Shown: positions 1-12,040, numbered from the stretch's first letter. The stretch is 64,000 nucleotides of DNA from Cycas panzhihuaensis (GCA_023213395.1 CM041465.1:201259741-201323740), one strand, 5' to 3'. Numbers and translations are program-made. The notes: generated by a model not told the origin, from the sequence alone.

Positions 1-842
1 TATATCTTTTCCTTTCCTTTCCTTTTCTTCTTTTTTTTTTTAATGCAGAAAAGGGAGCCCTATATAGGTATAGCAATATTGCCCTACAAGTTCAGGGACT
101 CGCAACTGTGCGATCCCTCCCTCCACTCGGGCTTTCGCTAATGAGATGCAAAGAGTGGGAACCACCCTAATGCAAGTGAAATAATAAAAGAAGAAAAGAA
201 ATGCAGCAAAGGATAAAAGGAAAGGGCAAAAAACAAACTTCCTTTTCTTTTCTTTTTTGTGTTTTTTCTTTTATATACTTTTCTTTTTATATGATGAGTA
301 AGGAGATATAAGGAAGAGGTAAAACGGAAAGGGAGTAGCTAATCCTAAATATACCTCTCTCTCTCTCTTTCCTTTTCCTCTTTTCTTTTCGATCTTCCCA
401 CTCTCACTCTCTAATCTTTTCTTCTTCCCTTTTTTTTTTAAAGTTAAAAAGGGAGAGCTAAAAGGGTTGAGTTATAAGAGACAAAGAAAGGATCGAAGTG
501 TGCACCTATAATAATGGGAGTTTGATGGAGAAGAAGTGTGATATCCATGACCACTACACATTTGAAGCTTAAGGAGAAGAAGGGGGCTAACTTACTTGCC
601 CTTGAGAGAAATCTGGAAGCATTTCTACTTGTTGGATACACTTATGATGAAAAATAGAAAGCGTGAAATCAAGTAATTCAAGAGAAATTACAAATAAATG
701 TAACTACCACTTACCTCTATGATATATAGGTGTAATAGCTAATGATTGTGAACTCTCTTATAGGAATATGTTGAATCCAAGTCTTGAAAAGTATCATCTT
801 TCCTCTTACACACAAGCCACTTATCCAACAATAATATATGAC

Positions 843-887
843 ATACACACACACACATATATGTGTGTGTATGTGTATATGTGTGTG
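843..887. repeat. AC/GT microsatellite with a self-complementary core
   Basis: An AC run passes through ATAT into a GT run, so the two halves are complementary and the core around 847-870 can fold on itself. A smaller CT run lies at about 354-369. Confidence 0.85.
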
Positions 888-1805
888 CTACTCAAATGGA
901 GAGTAATGAAAATTCCACATAAACTCAAAAGTAAATAAAAATCAACCATGAACTATTAAGTAAATAAAGAGAGTGATCAGGGAGGGATTAGGGGCCTCAA
1001 AATGGCACCGTCCCCCTATATAAAATTGGTTTCCTAAGTTGTACTTAGGAAAACTCCCCTTGGCTTACAAATCTGTCTGAATGAATAAGCATAATGACAA
1101 GCAAGATGAGGCAATAAAAGAGGTAATCAAAGATGAGTATGAAGAAAATGCTATAAAGACACAACCTAACATCAAACCATCTAACATTCATATATTATGA
1201 TTGCAACAAGATGAAACAAGAAAAAGGAAGACTACCTTAAAAATTAAAAAGTGGATCAACAATCCCTTTATTGGGAAGTGATAACTAATAGTAACAAGAA
1301 ACCTCTCTTCATATTCTTCACTTGTACTTACAATGGAGTCATCACTTCCTTCTCCCTCACAATCCATATGGTGAAGAAATTTGTGAAAGTGGATTTAGAA
1401 ATATTTTCAAGTTCTTATCATAGCATATTTAGTATTGTTTACTTTTTCTTTCTTTTTTACAGGTTTAGAAGCATAATATAAGGAGTTGTAAGGCCCAAGG
1501 ATTCCAATCCTTTGGTAGCTATTTATTTATCTCATTCTTCTTTTCTTTCCTCTCTTTTTATCCATTTAACAAGGGGAAATACTACCAAAATTTTTTTAAC
1601 TTTTAGAAAAATGATTATAAGGGGAGGTTCTACCCACTTTTTTAAAAAGAATTTGGAGCCATTTAAAATATCCATCATTGTATGCTCTTACCTTACCCAT
1701 ATTAGAATCTTGATGATAAAAAAATAATGGAAATTTCATATGGTATGAGATATTAACAAGTTAAAATTTCTGTAGAAATAAAGTTTACTTATTAAACTTC
1801 ATAGG

Positions 1806-2130
1806 TTTGCAAAATATTCAATAGAGCTCTAATTGACCTGATTCCAATTTTCAAAGATGAGGCTCTGAGTCTAGTTTCTAACACAAAAACCAGCACCTAA
1901 TTTCATTGCCATATGAGAAAGTTATTACTATTTTAGTGAATAGTAGTTACTTTTAGTAAGAATTCTAGAAAAATATATTCTCCTAAATTTGCGAGACAAC
2001 AAAAGAAATTCTAAAACTCATTTGGACCTAATTCCACTTCCTAAAGATGAAGCTCTAAGTTTAGTTTACATCACAAAATCTGGCACACAATTTTGTTATC
2101 GTGAGAGAAAGTTATTATTGATTTAGTAAA
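1806..2130. repeat. Diverged tandem duplication, unit about 160-180 bp
   Basis: Two consecutive segments, roughly 1806-1980 and 1985-2130, share an ordered set of words: a CCTRATTCCA-like box, then AAAGATGARGCTCT, then TAGTTT, then ACACAAAA, then GAGAAAGTTATTA. The units differ by many substitutions and small gaps. No coding potential was seen. Confidence 0.6.
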
Positions 2131-3036
2131 GATAATTTTTTTTTGTATTAAAAAGAAAAGAAAAAGAGTGAAGAAATTTTCTTTCTTCTTTTTATAAGGC
2201 TTAAAATCCCATTGTAAAAGTGGATGAAAAAAACACTTGAATTGGAGTAATATCTGGTGTTTTCACTTACTTATTAGTATTACATTTCAACACTCCAAAA
2301 TCACTTTAAGAAATCACTTTAAAGACACTCCAAGCAAGCATTCTATTCTTTAGTTATATGTATGTTTAATGCAAATTTGATAATCTTTTCACTCTCCCTA
2401 AAAAGAATGCATCATGTATGCTATTTTTTGCCATCTTGTACATGTTCACATACTTGCCAAGGTTGAAATACCTTGGTTGGAAGAATGTCATGCCATAAAG
2501 GAGGTGTAGGTTTCAAGTTGAGACTGGACTAAATCAAAATATTGGTGAGGTTTAGTTAGCCATACCATTGTGCCTCAATCATAGATCATCCTAATAATCA
2601 ATCAAAAAAACTAAAAATTTAAATACAAGATTAAAATATACTCGATCCAATATCTATCATAGCCATGGGTATGCATATACCACTCTTTAGAGGAGGTATA
2701 TAGATGCTCATTAATGAATTAGGTGAGGATTGAGAGTACTTGGGCTCTATTATGACTTGGATTCCATCACTAAGTACAATTATGGGTATTACAGGTGAAG
2801 GCCAACTTAATTCTACTAGAAGCATATGCATCCCTTCAACAACCTCAACTACATGTTAGACATAAGTTAGAGGTTATTAGGTTGATTATACATCCTACAT
2901 TTGAGTTTCAAGTTATATACACCCAATAATGTCAACTTCTATATTGGCCTACAATCTTGCACCTTGATCACTTACTTATTTATAAAAAATAATCCATAGT
3001 GTAATCATAATCATAGTACTTCTTATATTCCTACTA

Positions 3037-3371
3037 TGTTAGGTTAATATTTGCTACAAATATTAGTGGCTAATTTTCATCATAGTGCTTGTCATTTTCA
3101 TGTTGCTTCAAGCTAATATTTGTCACAAGTGTTGGTGACTTTTCTTTAAGGTTATCCCTTCATCTTTCAACAACCATTCTCACTTCTTCTTCCTTCTGCT
3201 ATACTGCTTCATTATATCTCCTATTTGTAAATAGTGATTGGTCATTTATTACCACCACTTTTATAGTCCCTTGCTCATTTCTTCCATTATCAAAAGATGC
3301 CATGTCTTCATAGTTCAAGCAAAATGTAAACTATATTTTTAAAGAGAAAGAAAATTAGGACATGTGGTTCA
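3037..3371 (+). repeat. Candidate 5' LTR of copia F
   Basis: The segment starts with TGTTAGG and ends with TTCA one base before a good initiator-methionine primer-binding match, so position and termini fit a short copia LTR of about 335 bp. No second copy is visible in the window, so the left edge is a guess. Confidence 0.3.
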
Positions 3372-3372
3372 C

Positions 3373-3384
3373 TGGTATCAGAAA
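3373..3384 (+). other. Primer-binding site of copia F
   Basis: TGGTATCAGAAA matches the usual copia primer site complementary to the initiator methionine tRNA (TGGTATCAGAGC-type) apart from two bases. It lies about 70 bp upstream of the gag region, the expected layout. Confidence 0.6.
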
Positions 3385-3444
3385 TGCTACAAAGTATGAA
3401 GGTCTTTGGATAGATCACTTGTAACCTATACCATTTATTATAGC

Positions 3445-4389
3445 TACAACTACCTTAGTTGCTTCTAGAGGAGGTGCTCCAACTATTCCCACTAAAGTTG
3501 TAGTTAAATTTCAATGGGAATTTGATGATGATAAAATCTGTGCAGGGATACTTCTTGTCACTGATTATTCTCTACATAATCTCATTGATGAAATTGTATA
3601 TGATACAGCATGGAAGGTTCTTGAAGTTCTTAAGAAGAACTTTGACACTAAATCAGACTTAGAATTTATTCACTTAGTACTAAAGATGGATAAATTGAAA
3701 ATATAGAAAGGATACACAAGTAAGATAATCATTCTCCTTCATCCAATCAAGCAAGCCATTGATAAAGATTTCAAAACTTAATGCATTACATGGGCTTTCT
3801 TGATTCAATCATGTCTCCATATCCTAGATTATAAAAATCTACTAGGAAGTCTTCAATCTAGTGGCACTTTGAAGACCCTAAACTTTGAGGATCTTGTTGA
3901 TAAGTTCATTAAATTTGATAAGACCTTTGATACTAACTTTGCCACTATATTTGATCTAACTGATGCTACTTTCGAAGTGGAATAAGATCTTTTTTATACC
4001 AAAAATCAAGGTTAATACTCTTGTAGAGGTGGTATTTCCTGTGAAAGAGGCAAAGGTAGACAATAAGGAAAATACCCTCTTAGTTAATAGGCTCCTCAAC
4101 TCCAACAAAACCAGTCTAAAGGCCAAGGCAAAAATAATCAACTTAGACCCAGATCTGGTAATCAGAGACAATCCAACCAGCCTAATACTTCTTATGGGAC
4201 TAGAAATTAAATAATTATATGCCAAAGGTATAATAAGAAAGGACACTATACCAAAAATTATAAAACTACCACCAATAAACTACCAAGCTATAACAATGCC
4301 ATGGTATATATAATATTGATAATACTTCTTTTGAAGATGTTTTTGGTGGAACATAATTTGCTCATGCACACTTTTAAAGAATTGGGACC
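3445..4389 (+). pseudogene. Copia F gag (nucleocapsid) remnant
   Basis: The conceptual + strand translation resembles copia Gag. A helical segment at 3500-3720 (DTAWKVLEVLKKNFDTKSDL region) is followed by the segment read at 3800-3985 with LEDLVDKF-like motifs, then a basic stretch, and near 4210-4260 a broken CCHC zinc knuckle (CQRYNKKGHYTKNY, last Cys now Tyr). Several stops and at least one frame change interrupt it. Gag would coat the element RNA in cytoplasmic virus-like particles. The gene is cut at 4389 by element A, which inserted just downstream of the knuckle; the reading continues at 50726 toward the protease. Confidence 0.7.
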
Positions 4390-5041
4390 TGGAATTGCAC
4401 CACTAGGGGGGTCACTAGACTTGAATGAGACTAAGACAAAATGACTAATGATTTTGGTGGTTATGGACCTACGATAGTAAGGGAAAGAGATCACCCTCAA
4501 AGGGCATCTGTGCATCACAGGTTCGGGGATCCACAAATGGTGCACAAACTTCTTTATGGTAACTCCTCATCAATTTAGAGTGTTGGGTGTGAGAGGGATC
4601 TCCTCAAGTTCCTGTGTAACCTCAAATAGGGGCCTTCCCACCCTTGGATGGCTGAAGGAAGGAGGAAAGAAGTAAGAGAATAGCTCCTCACATGAAGAGA
4701 TAATGAAGGGCATGATCCTTAGTAAGGAAGGAGAGAAACCCACATGTAAGCCTAAGATAGCTTGCAACACAAGTAGACAAGGGAGCGGTTAGTTTCACAC
4801 ACTAAGTATCAACCCAAGGACTGGATCTAGGAGGTCTAGCTTATAGAAATAAAGAAAGAAGGAGAAAACAACCTCGAGAGAAGGTGCTCTCAAGGTGCCA
4901 AACCTAAGAGGGTTCTAGGTATGACGAGTTGAAAAACTAAGTTGTCCTATATTTGTCTTTGTTTTATTTTGTGATAGAGAGATATAAGGTGGAAATATAG
5001 TTCTCATGTTTAAAAGAAATGACTTTTAAAAGAAAGAAGGC

Positions 5042-5096
<55 letters not shown>

Positions 5097-5873
5097 ACCT
5101 CACTCTCTTTATTCTTTCAAATGTAAAGAAAGAAACCAAGTAGATTGCCAAATAGGTGAAAAGCTCATGTAAGGGGTGTAAAGCTATTTCGTGATATGTA
5201 ATGAGGTGATAAGAGTGTACAGACGAGTGCCTAACCTAGCTTGCCTAAGTCTTGGTAGGAGTGAAGGCCTATATTAAAGATAGTAATATGTAGGGGATAT
5301 ATGTGCTAAAGGAAGGGGCAAGCGCCTATTGGTGTGGGCTACCTAGATCCTCAACTATATGAGTTGAAATGGGCAAACATAGAACAACAAGCAAAGTGTA
5401 AAAATAACACAAATCCTTTCCTTTTCCTTTTGTCTAAGGGAATTTAGGAAGGGAGGGTAAGGGTAAGAGTAAGAAGGCTAGGGAGAGAGATGTACCTAGA
5501 AATGTGATGGTTAGAGTAGCACTACCATCACCACTCTTACAATCCCCACCCTTCTCCTTACCACAGATGGTGCAACAGAAGGAATATTAATGAAGAGGGG
5601 GGGCTTTCTTCCCTTCCCCCAAAACTGAAGAAAAAAAGAGATGTAGAGAAAGGAAATGTAAACTCTAAAGTAACTTTACTTTACAATCTTTGAGTGAAAG
5701 AAAAATAACTATTGAGTGGAAGAGAAGCCTACTTGGGATAAGGTCTTGCTTACCCCAAATGCAAGGAAAACCTGCACCAACCAAGCTCACCCTTTCCCAA
5801 GGGGTACCAAACATATACAAGATAAGTATGTGAAAGGAAAAGTAGTAAAATGCATTTAATCTCTATTGAAAGA
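4390..5873 (-). repeat. Element A 3' LTR, outer part
   Basis: This part aligns base for base in order with 47445-48910 (the 5' LTR), for example the segment with AATGACTAAYGATTTTGGTGG and the one with CTACTCATGT-like words. It is interrupted at 5873 by copia D and continues at 12041. Total LTR length without D is about 3.29 kb, against 3.28 kb for the other LTR. Confidence 0.9.
5046..5096. repeat. (CT)n(TA)n microsatellite inside LTR A
   Basis: About 15 CT units run into about 10 TA units. The matching place in the 5' LTR (48112-48133) has only a shorter CT run and no TA run, so the tract changed length after insertion. Confidence 0.9.
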
Positions 5874-6334
5874 TGTTAGGAATATTAATGTAATCTTTTG
5901 TAATATCACTTTTATGTTCTTTATAAGTTCATATTTATGTCACATGTCTAAATTAGTATTTAAGTTATTCTAATGTTTCACTTTAGTGTTTATTTTAATC
6001 TTATGTGAAAGGTGGTTGAAATGCATAACTACATTTCAAAGAACCTTTCTTAATATAAATTCTTCTCCTCGATTCAAGGAAGTGGTTCCAAGAATCTAGG
6101 AGGGTTGTTTAAAAGCCTTTTACAAGGCTGATTTGGTGGTTAGGTGGTTTCTGTAAATGGTTTTCTATTTCTCACTTTTCTTAATAAAATTACAACTTTA
6201 GGAGGTGGTTTTTCTTCACCAAAAGGGGTTTTCCAACTGTCACGCAGGTGTATATATGCAATGTCATTTTGTTGGTTGTATTTGCTTACTATGTGATCTT
6301 GTGATGACATTGTACATGTGCCCATTTTTCTACA
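5874..6334 (+). repeat. Copia D 5' LTR
   Basis: Starts TGTTAGG, ends TTCTACA, and is followed directly by the primer-binding site. It is the same length as the 3' copy at 11580-12040. Confidence 0.93.
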
Positions 6335-6347
6335 TGGTATCAAAGCC
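6335..6347 (+). other. Primer-binding site of copia D
   Basis: TGGTATCAAAGCC directly abuts the 5' LTR and matches the copia primer site for initiator methionine tRNA except for one base. Confidence 0.9.
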
Positions 6348-7605
6348 TTAGTAGTAATCAAATGAAGATGTAGATCACGTTGAAGCTTAACAAGAAGAAC
6401 CTCCTTCACGTTTGAAAGCAGAAACTAGTTAATCAAACTAGCCTTTATCCCAATTGAAGTTCAAGGTTTAAATCATCATAGGCATTGCCGCCACTACCAA
6501 CACTATCGTCATCATCATCGTCATCATCTACTGAATATTCTTCGACCATCTGATCATGTCTGAGTTTCTTCTAAGTGATATGATCATGGTATCCATTTTG
6601 ATCTTTGAATGAGCTGCTAACTGGTAAATAAGGGTGGAATGCCCCCGCCTGTGACCTTCTCACAGTCGCACCTTCCCCTTTTGTCAGAAAAGTGCCTGGA
6701 GACCTACTCGCGAGGATGTCTGATATCCCAATCGAAGTAGAGCTCTACATGATCTGGTTGCTCTCAATCTCTCTATATTTCCTTCTTTACCACCCCACCA
6801 CCCTCGTTCTCATTCCTGCCCTTGCCATCATCAACAATGATAGAACGATGGCATTAATAAGAGTGACAAGCACAGCGAAGAGAGATCTTGATGTTGTATG
6901 ATCGCTGGAATGAAGATGAGGAGAAGCATTGAATACATGTACTAGATATTGCAGTCTCTTGGGGTATGCAATGGAGAACTGTCTTCGGAGATCCTTTGCA
7001 AGGCCAAATTCAACCAGGCTAACATCCAGAGGCCTGCCAAAGCCTGTAATACAAATAAAACCAGTTGTTTATTTAGTCAGACCCTATTCTTGGTACACCC
7101 CTTCTCAGCATACCTGCATAAACGTCATGTTGCTGCCTCCAAGATCCAGACAGAGAAGTGTTGCTACCACACCATCACCATAACAGGTAGGGTTTCTACC
7201 TTAAATACTCAAAGTTTTTTTTATTTTTATAAAGTTTAATAACCTATCGGGTATGCGGGTTTAGATTCCCAATTTAATTTTATTTCTCTTTTTTTTTTTT
7301 TTTTTTGATTTAATAAACCCAACCCCCCCCCCCCCCCCCCCATCACATTAATAAATCAATCTAAAACCCCTTTTTACATTAATTAAGTAACCTTAATAAC
7401 CCTCCTTTTCACATTAATAAATTAACTCAGAACCCCTTTTACCTTAATAAACCTACACTTACAAATAAAATTCAAAATCTTCTCCTTTTAATTAATCTTT
7501 AGTACGTAAAATCAATAAAACCCCCCCTATTACATTAATAATATTAATCAATCCCCCCCTTTTTATATAATATTAATCAATCCCCCCCTTTTTATATAAA
7601 TATGA
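6348..7605 (+). other. Long leader of copia D, no domain recognised
   Basis: About 1.25 kb lies between the primer site and the first gag-like codons, much longer than the roughly 75-bp leader of copia C. Short frames occur at 6692-6901 and 6929-7239 but resemble nothing I know. The end of the stretch is simple sequence: a run of about 19 C at 7323-7341, several C-run/TTTTACATTAATAA-type words between 7340 and 7480, and a 29-bp tandem pair at 7541-7598. It may be a real untranslated leader or an unrelated insertion. Confidence 0.5.
7541..7598. repeat. 29-bp tandem duplication in copia D leader
   Basis: Two head-to-tail copies of a unit that begins ATATTAATCAATCCCC and ends TTTTTATATA. The copies are identical by eye. 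Confidence 0.85.
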
Positions 7606-8340
7606 CAAGGTTGATACACATTACGTGGCTATCCTAGAACAATAATTTTATGACCTTACTTTTGATGATTGTTCCAATGTTGAAGATTTTTTAAGTAAAA
7701 TTCAATTGATTAATAAAGATCTAGGAAACTGCATCAAATCCAAAACTAAAGAAGGTGATACTGAAAAAATAATCATACATGCTAGAGACAACGATACACT
7801 CGTACGTCTTGCAGTAAATAAGTTATCAAAATAATTTAATCTCTTCAAAACTGCCAGACAACAAGCTGGCGACCCTCCTATAACATTTAATCAGTTGACA
7901 AACCAGCTAATCGAACATTAAATAATGTTAATTCAAACAGGTATATTAAAAGATCCTTCACAGGCTTTATTTTCCAAACTAAGCCATAATTTAAAAATAA
8001 ATAACAGAATAATTTTCATAATACTCCAAAATTTTAGAAACCTCATAGAGATTCATAATCTCATTCTCAAAATAATATTAAGTATTCTGGTCTAACTAAA
8101 CACCAAAATATTTCTAATCATTCATTTCATAATAGGAATAACGTAACTCCTTCTCAGAACACTAATTGTGCCTATTGTCATAAAAAAAGCCACACTATTG
8201 ATGTCTACAGAAGTAGAATGACTTCAAAAGTATGAAAAGCTTCCAAGGGATTACAAAATCGACCTCAATCCTATTCTCAATCATGACCTCAAAATTGATA
8301 AACTCATAATCATTCTTTAGCAGCAACAACCTCTGCATTT
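7606..8340 (+). pseudogene. Copia D gag remnant
   Basis: The + strand translation shows a Gag-like helical region (DLTFDDCSNVEDFLSKIQL at about 7650-7720), a conserved-looking SKLSHNLK segment, a basic Asn/Gln-rich stretch with many FRN/SHN words, and near 8166-8215 a zinc knuckle CAYCHKKSHTIDVY whose last Cys has become Tyr. Stops interrupt the frame at several points. The product would be the capsid/nucleocapsid of the element. The call rests on position and the knuckle; the N-terminus is not identifiable. Confidence 0.6.
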
Positions 8341-8359
8341 GTTGCCCATATAAATCAAC

Positions 8360-8640
8360 CACCATAATGGATTCTTAACTCTGGTGCATCCTATCACATG
8401 ACAAGACACCAAAAACATTTATCCACTTATCAATCTAAATCAAACTCTAAAGAAGATATTTCTTTCGGAAGTGGTAGCCAACTTAAAGTCAAAGGATCAA
8501 GTGATATTACCTTAAATGATGGTTCAATCAAGGACATCTTTTATGTACCTAGTGTGTTACTAAACCTACTTTCTGTCTATCAAAACTGCCAGAAAGGCCT
8601 TGTTATTGAATTCTAGAAAAATAAATTTATCATTAAGGAG
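8360..8640 (+). pseudogene. Copia D aspartic protease remnant
   Basis: The retropepsin active site reads NSGASYHMT at 8377-8403, where copia proteases normally have DSGA(S/T)xHMT. The catalytic Asp codon is now AAC (8377-8379), so the enzyme would be inactive even with an open frame. Downstream the typical flap region follows (VKGSSDITLNDG, then IKDIFYVPSVLLNLLSV at about 8528-8580). The protease would cut the Gag-Pol polyprotein. A stop lies at 8614. Confidence 0.8.
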
Positions 8641-9640
8641 CTATTAAACAAATTTAGATGTATTGCCTTAGGACCTGTTGATCATAACACAGGTCTCTAT
8701 AGTTTAACAAGTCTACAAAATAACAAAACAAAATCTTTTAGTGCCTTTATTGGCAAATCTGACTCAGTCAGTAAACTTTGGCATGCACGATTTGGCCATA
8801 CAAGTTATGGCAAACTGTAATATCTAAAAAACATGAAATAGTTCATGGTCTTCCACCCATAAACATTGTTTATGGTGTCTGTAAAGCCTGTGTGATAGGT
8901 AAGCAACACATGGATCCATTCCCACATAAAACACAATTCAGAGTGACTATTCTACTTGAACTTGTTCACTCTAACATATGTAGACCTTTTCATATAACAT
9001 CATGCTTAGGTTCTTGTTATTTTGTTATATTTATTGATGATTATTCAAGAAAATGTTAGGTTTACATGCTTAAAACACGTAGTCAAGTGTTTGACATTTT
9101 TGTTGAATACAAAATGCTAGTTGAAAATTAATCAAATTCAAAAATCAAATTTTTTTGATCCAATAATGTAAAGGAATATTAAGTGGTAAATTCACTTCTT
9201 TCTATAAATCACATGGAATTTGATTCCAGCATTCTATTGCATACACACCTCAATAAAATGGTATTGCTGAACACAAAAACCATACTCTTGTTGAGATGAC
9301 TCATTGCATGTTACATGCAAAGAATTTAGATCTAAAATTGTGGGCAAAAGTAATTAATTGCTCTAACTATTTATTAAATCATTTACCTAGCAAAAGTTTA
9401 TACAATGTTACTCCATAACAAAAATAGTCTAGTAGAAAACCTTTAGTCAATTATTTACGAATCTTTAGAAGTATTGCGTGGGGACATATCCCTAAAGAAA
9501 AACGTAAAAAATTAGACCCAAAAAGTCAAAAATACATCTTCGTTGGATACAGCAAAGAGAGTAAATCTTATAGACTCCTGGATCCAGTCACACATCACAT
9601 TTCTATTTTGCGTGACATAATATTTGATGAAGAAGGGTCT
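8641..9640 (+). pseudogene. Copia D integrase remnant
   Basis: A WHARFGH motif of the zinc-binding (GAG-pre-integrase) domain sits at 8780-8800, then after a frameshift CKACVIGKQH completes the HHCC finger. The core begins with LVHSNICRPF (8957-8990; Asp to Asn at the first catalytic position, normally HSD), and IDDYSRK follows at 9034. The second and third catalytic motifs (near 9150-9260) are scrambled by stops and frameshifts. The C-terminal region around 9500-9630 shows the copia signature KLDPKSQKYIFVGYS and RDIIFDEE. Integrase would insert element cDNA in the nucleus. Confidence 0.8.
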
Positions 9641-10039
9641 TCTTCAACATCTACTTATGTGGAACTTCCTATTGAAAGTTTGTTATCCAACACTTATTTG
9701 GTTGACCCCTCTAACAAACAAGTTGATCCAGAAGTTATAGAATCTTTATCAACTCAAGTCCAAAATTGGACTCTATCCGAATCTAATGAAATAGACTCCT
9801 CCTCTCAAACTAGTTCAATAAATCAACCTATACCTTCAAAAACAGTTCCTAACAAGCAACCTGTTTGGGCAATGAAAATGCTTGCTGATGTTCGATCTGA
9901 TGTAGGTAATCCTACAGATACCAGACAAACACATGCCTAAAAACTACATACTAACTTTGCCTTAATGGCAAAAATAATGGACAATAATAATCCCAAAATA
10001 TTTAAATAAGCTAGCAACAATCATGTATGATAGGGTGCT

Positions 10040-10760
10040 ATATAAACTGAATTTGATACTTTAATTAAAAATTCAACTTGGGATCTCGTTCCTCTCCCAC
10101 CTGGAAAAAATGTAGTTGACTGTAAATGGGTCTATAGAACAAAATATAACTCAACAGGCACAGTTGAAAAATATAAGTCTCGCCTGGTTGTAAAAAGATT
10201 TTCGCAAATAGATGGCATAGATTATAATGAAACCTTTACTCATGTTATAAAGATGAACACGATTAAAATAATTATTATTATAACAGCCAAATTTGGTTGG
10301 GAAATCTACCAAATGGATGTCAAGAGTACTTTTTGAATGGTGATCTCAAAGAAGAGATCTACATATCTCAGTCACCTAGATTTATTGAAAATCTTATTTT
10401 AGTTTGTAAACTTAAGAAATCCATTTATGGTTTAAAACAAGCTCCTCGAGCTTGGTATACTAAAGTAGATGATTATTTAATTCACATTGGATACACTAGA
10501 TGTATTAGTGATCCAAATCTTTATTTCAAACATGAAAATAAAAATTTTACTATTCTAATCCTCTATGTTAATGACATTATCATTACTACATCATCAACTA
10601 ATAATATTTATCATTTAAAATCTACTTTAATGAAAAAATTCAAAATGACTAATCTAGGTATACTACATTGCTTTCTTGGTTTACAAATTTATCAATATCA
10701 TTCAAAAATAACTATATCTCAACCTAAGTATATTCTAGACTTAATTCAGTAGTTTAACAT
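10040..10760 (+). pseudogene. Copia D reverse transcriptase remnant
   Basis: Motifs appear in order: WDLVPLPPGKNVVDCKWVYR (10079-10139), KYKSRLV, YNETFTHV, then after a frame change the YGLKQAPRAWY motif (10426-10459), and the polymerase active site LYVNDI (10561-10578). The usual active site is YVDD, so the first catalytic Asp has become Asn through a GAT-to-AAT change at 10570-10572. The region 10297-10752 is one continuous frame. RT would copy element RNA to cDNA in cytoplasmic particles. Confidence 0.85.
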
Positions 10761-11484
10761 GGAAATTTCTAAACCCGTATCTAATCCATTATAATCAGGA
10801 GTCAAACTATCTACTGATTGTTCATCACCTTTATGTGACCCTATATTATATAGACAACTAATTGGTAGTTTTATTTATTTAACTCACACCCGCCCTGGTA
10901 TTTCCTATGCTATCACTTTATGTTTATGTTATATGCAACAGCCATATAAATCTTATTGGAAAGCTACTAAACGTATCTTACAATATCTAAAGCATACTAT
11001 TTTTTATTGTTTAACTTATAATTTTTACAATAAACCTCTAACTTTAACTGGATATACTAATTCAGATTGGGCAGGTGATATAAATGATCGAAAATGTACA
11101 TCAGGTTATGTATTTTTTATAGATTCCTCACCTATTACTTGGTCTAGTAAGAAAATACAGGCACTAGCTTTATCAACAAATGAAGTTGAATATCGTGCGC
11201 TTGTTGAAGCTAGCAAATAAACACTTTCGCTCAAATCTCTACTAAATGAAATTGGTCTATTTCTAAACTCTTTCATTGAACTTAAAGTTGATAATCAAGG
11301 TGCTATTGCTATTGCTACTAATCCAGTTTCACATTCTATGACTAAACATATAGAATTACATCAACATTTTATTCGTAATTTAGTTACTGATAATCTTGTT
11401 TCTTTGTCTTATTATCCAACAGATCTACAGATTGTTGACATACTTACAAAGTCTTTAACTGAAGTAAAGTTTCTAACTCTCTGA
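10761..11484 (+). pseudogene. Copia D RT connection and RNase H remnant
   Basis: After a stop at 10750, the copia-type RNase H follows: YTNSDWAGD (first catalytic Asp, about 11054-11080), STNEVEYRAL (Glu, 11176-11205), KVDNQGAIAI (third catalytic Asp, 11286-11315) and a C-terminal HIELHQHFIR region. A stop replaces a codon at 11218. The frame ends at a TGA about 90 bp before the polypurine tract. RNase H would degrade the RNA strand of the RNA:DNA hybrid. Confidence 0.85.
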
Positions 11485-11570
11485 GATCTATTGCAGATAA
11501 AAGAAGTCTCCATCAAAGGAGGATCACCATGATGAAGACCTTCTTTTTCTATAGCATAAAAGTTTACATT

Positions 11571-12040
11571 AAAGGGGGATATTAAGAATATTAATGAAAT
11601 CTTTTGCAATGTCACTTTTATGTTCTTTATAAGTTCATATTTATGTCACATGTCTAAATTAATATTTAAGTTATTTTAATGTTTCACTTTAGTGTTTATT
11701 TTAATCTTATGTAAAAGGTGGCTGAAATGCACAAGTGCATTTCAATGAACCTTTCTTAATATAAATTCTTCTCCTAGATTCAAGGAGGTGGTTCCGAGAA
11801 TCTAGCAGGGCTATCTAAAAGTCTTTTACAAGGTTGGTTTAGTGGTTAGGTGGTTTCTATAAATGGTTTTCTGTTTCTCACTTTTCTTAATAAAATTACA
11901 ACTTTAGGAGGTGGATTGTCTTCCCCATAAGGGGTTTTCCACCTGTCACTCTAGTGTATATGTGCAGTGTCATTTTGTTGGCTATATTTGCTTACTATAT
12001 AGTCCTATGATGACATTGTACATGTGCCCATTTTTCTACA
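11571..12040 (+). repeat. Copia D polypurine tract and 3' LTR
   Basis: The polypurine tract AAAGGGGGA (11571-11579) is followed by the LTR from 11580. The terminal TG has become TA here (TATTAAG against TGTTAGG in the 5' copy). The LTR ends at TTCTACA. Confidence 0.92.

Larger units (their letters stand above)
1..3036. other. Unassigned left flank, no gene recognised
   Basis: This 3-kb stretch is AT-rich and has pyrimidine-rich patches near its start. No reading frame longer than about 76 codons and no recognisable protein domain was found on either strand. It contains short CT and AC/GT microsatellites and a diverged tandem duplication, listed separately. The segment around 960-1075 (a CCCCCTATATAA-like stretch) could be part of an old LTR, but I found no partner copy in the window. 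It is probably decayed transposon DNA outside, or upstream of, copia element F. Confidence 0.5.
5874..12040 (+). mobile_element. Ty1-copia element D, full length but decayed
   Basis: D is 6167 bp, with two LTRs of 461 bp each (5874-6334 and 11580-12040), a methionine-tRNA primer site and a polypurine tract. Target duplications are AAAGA (5869-5873) and AAATA (12041-12045), one mismatch. It sits inside the 3' LTR of A: removing it restores the sequence seen intact near 48910-48930. I count about 43 differences between its LTRs (about 9 percent), so it is an old insertion. Gag, protease, integrase, RT and RNase H are recognisable in order, all with stops or frameshifts. A 1.2-kb stretch before gag is unexplained. 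Confidence 0.92.

Noticed and set aside
843-887. A regulatory hairpin at the AC/GT tract
   Set aside because: A microsatellite that passes through ATAT is self-complementary by composition; no other support.
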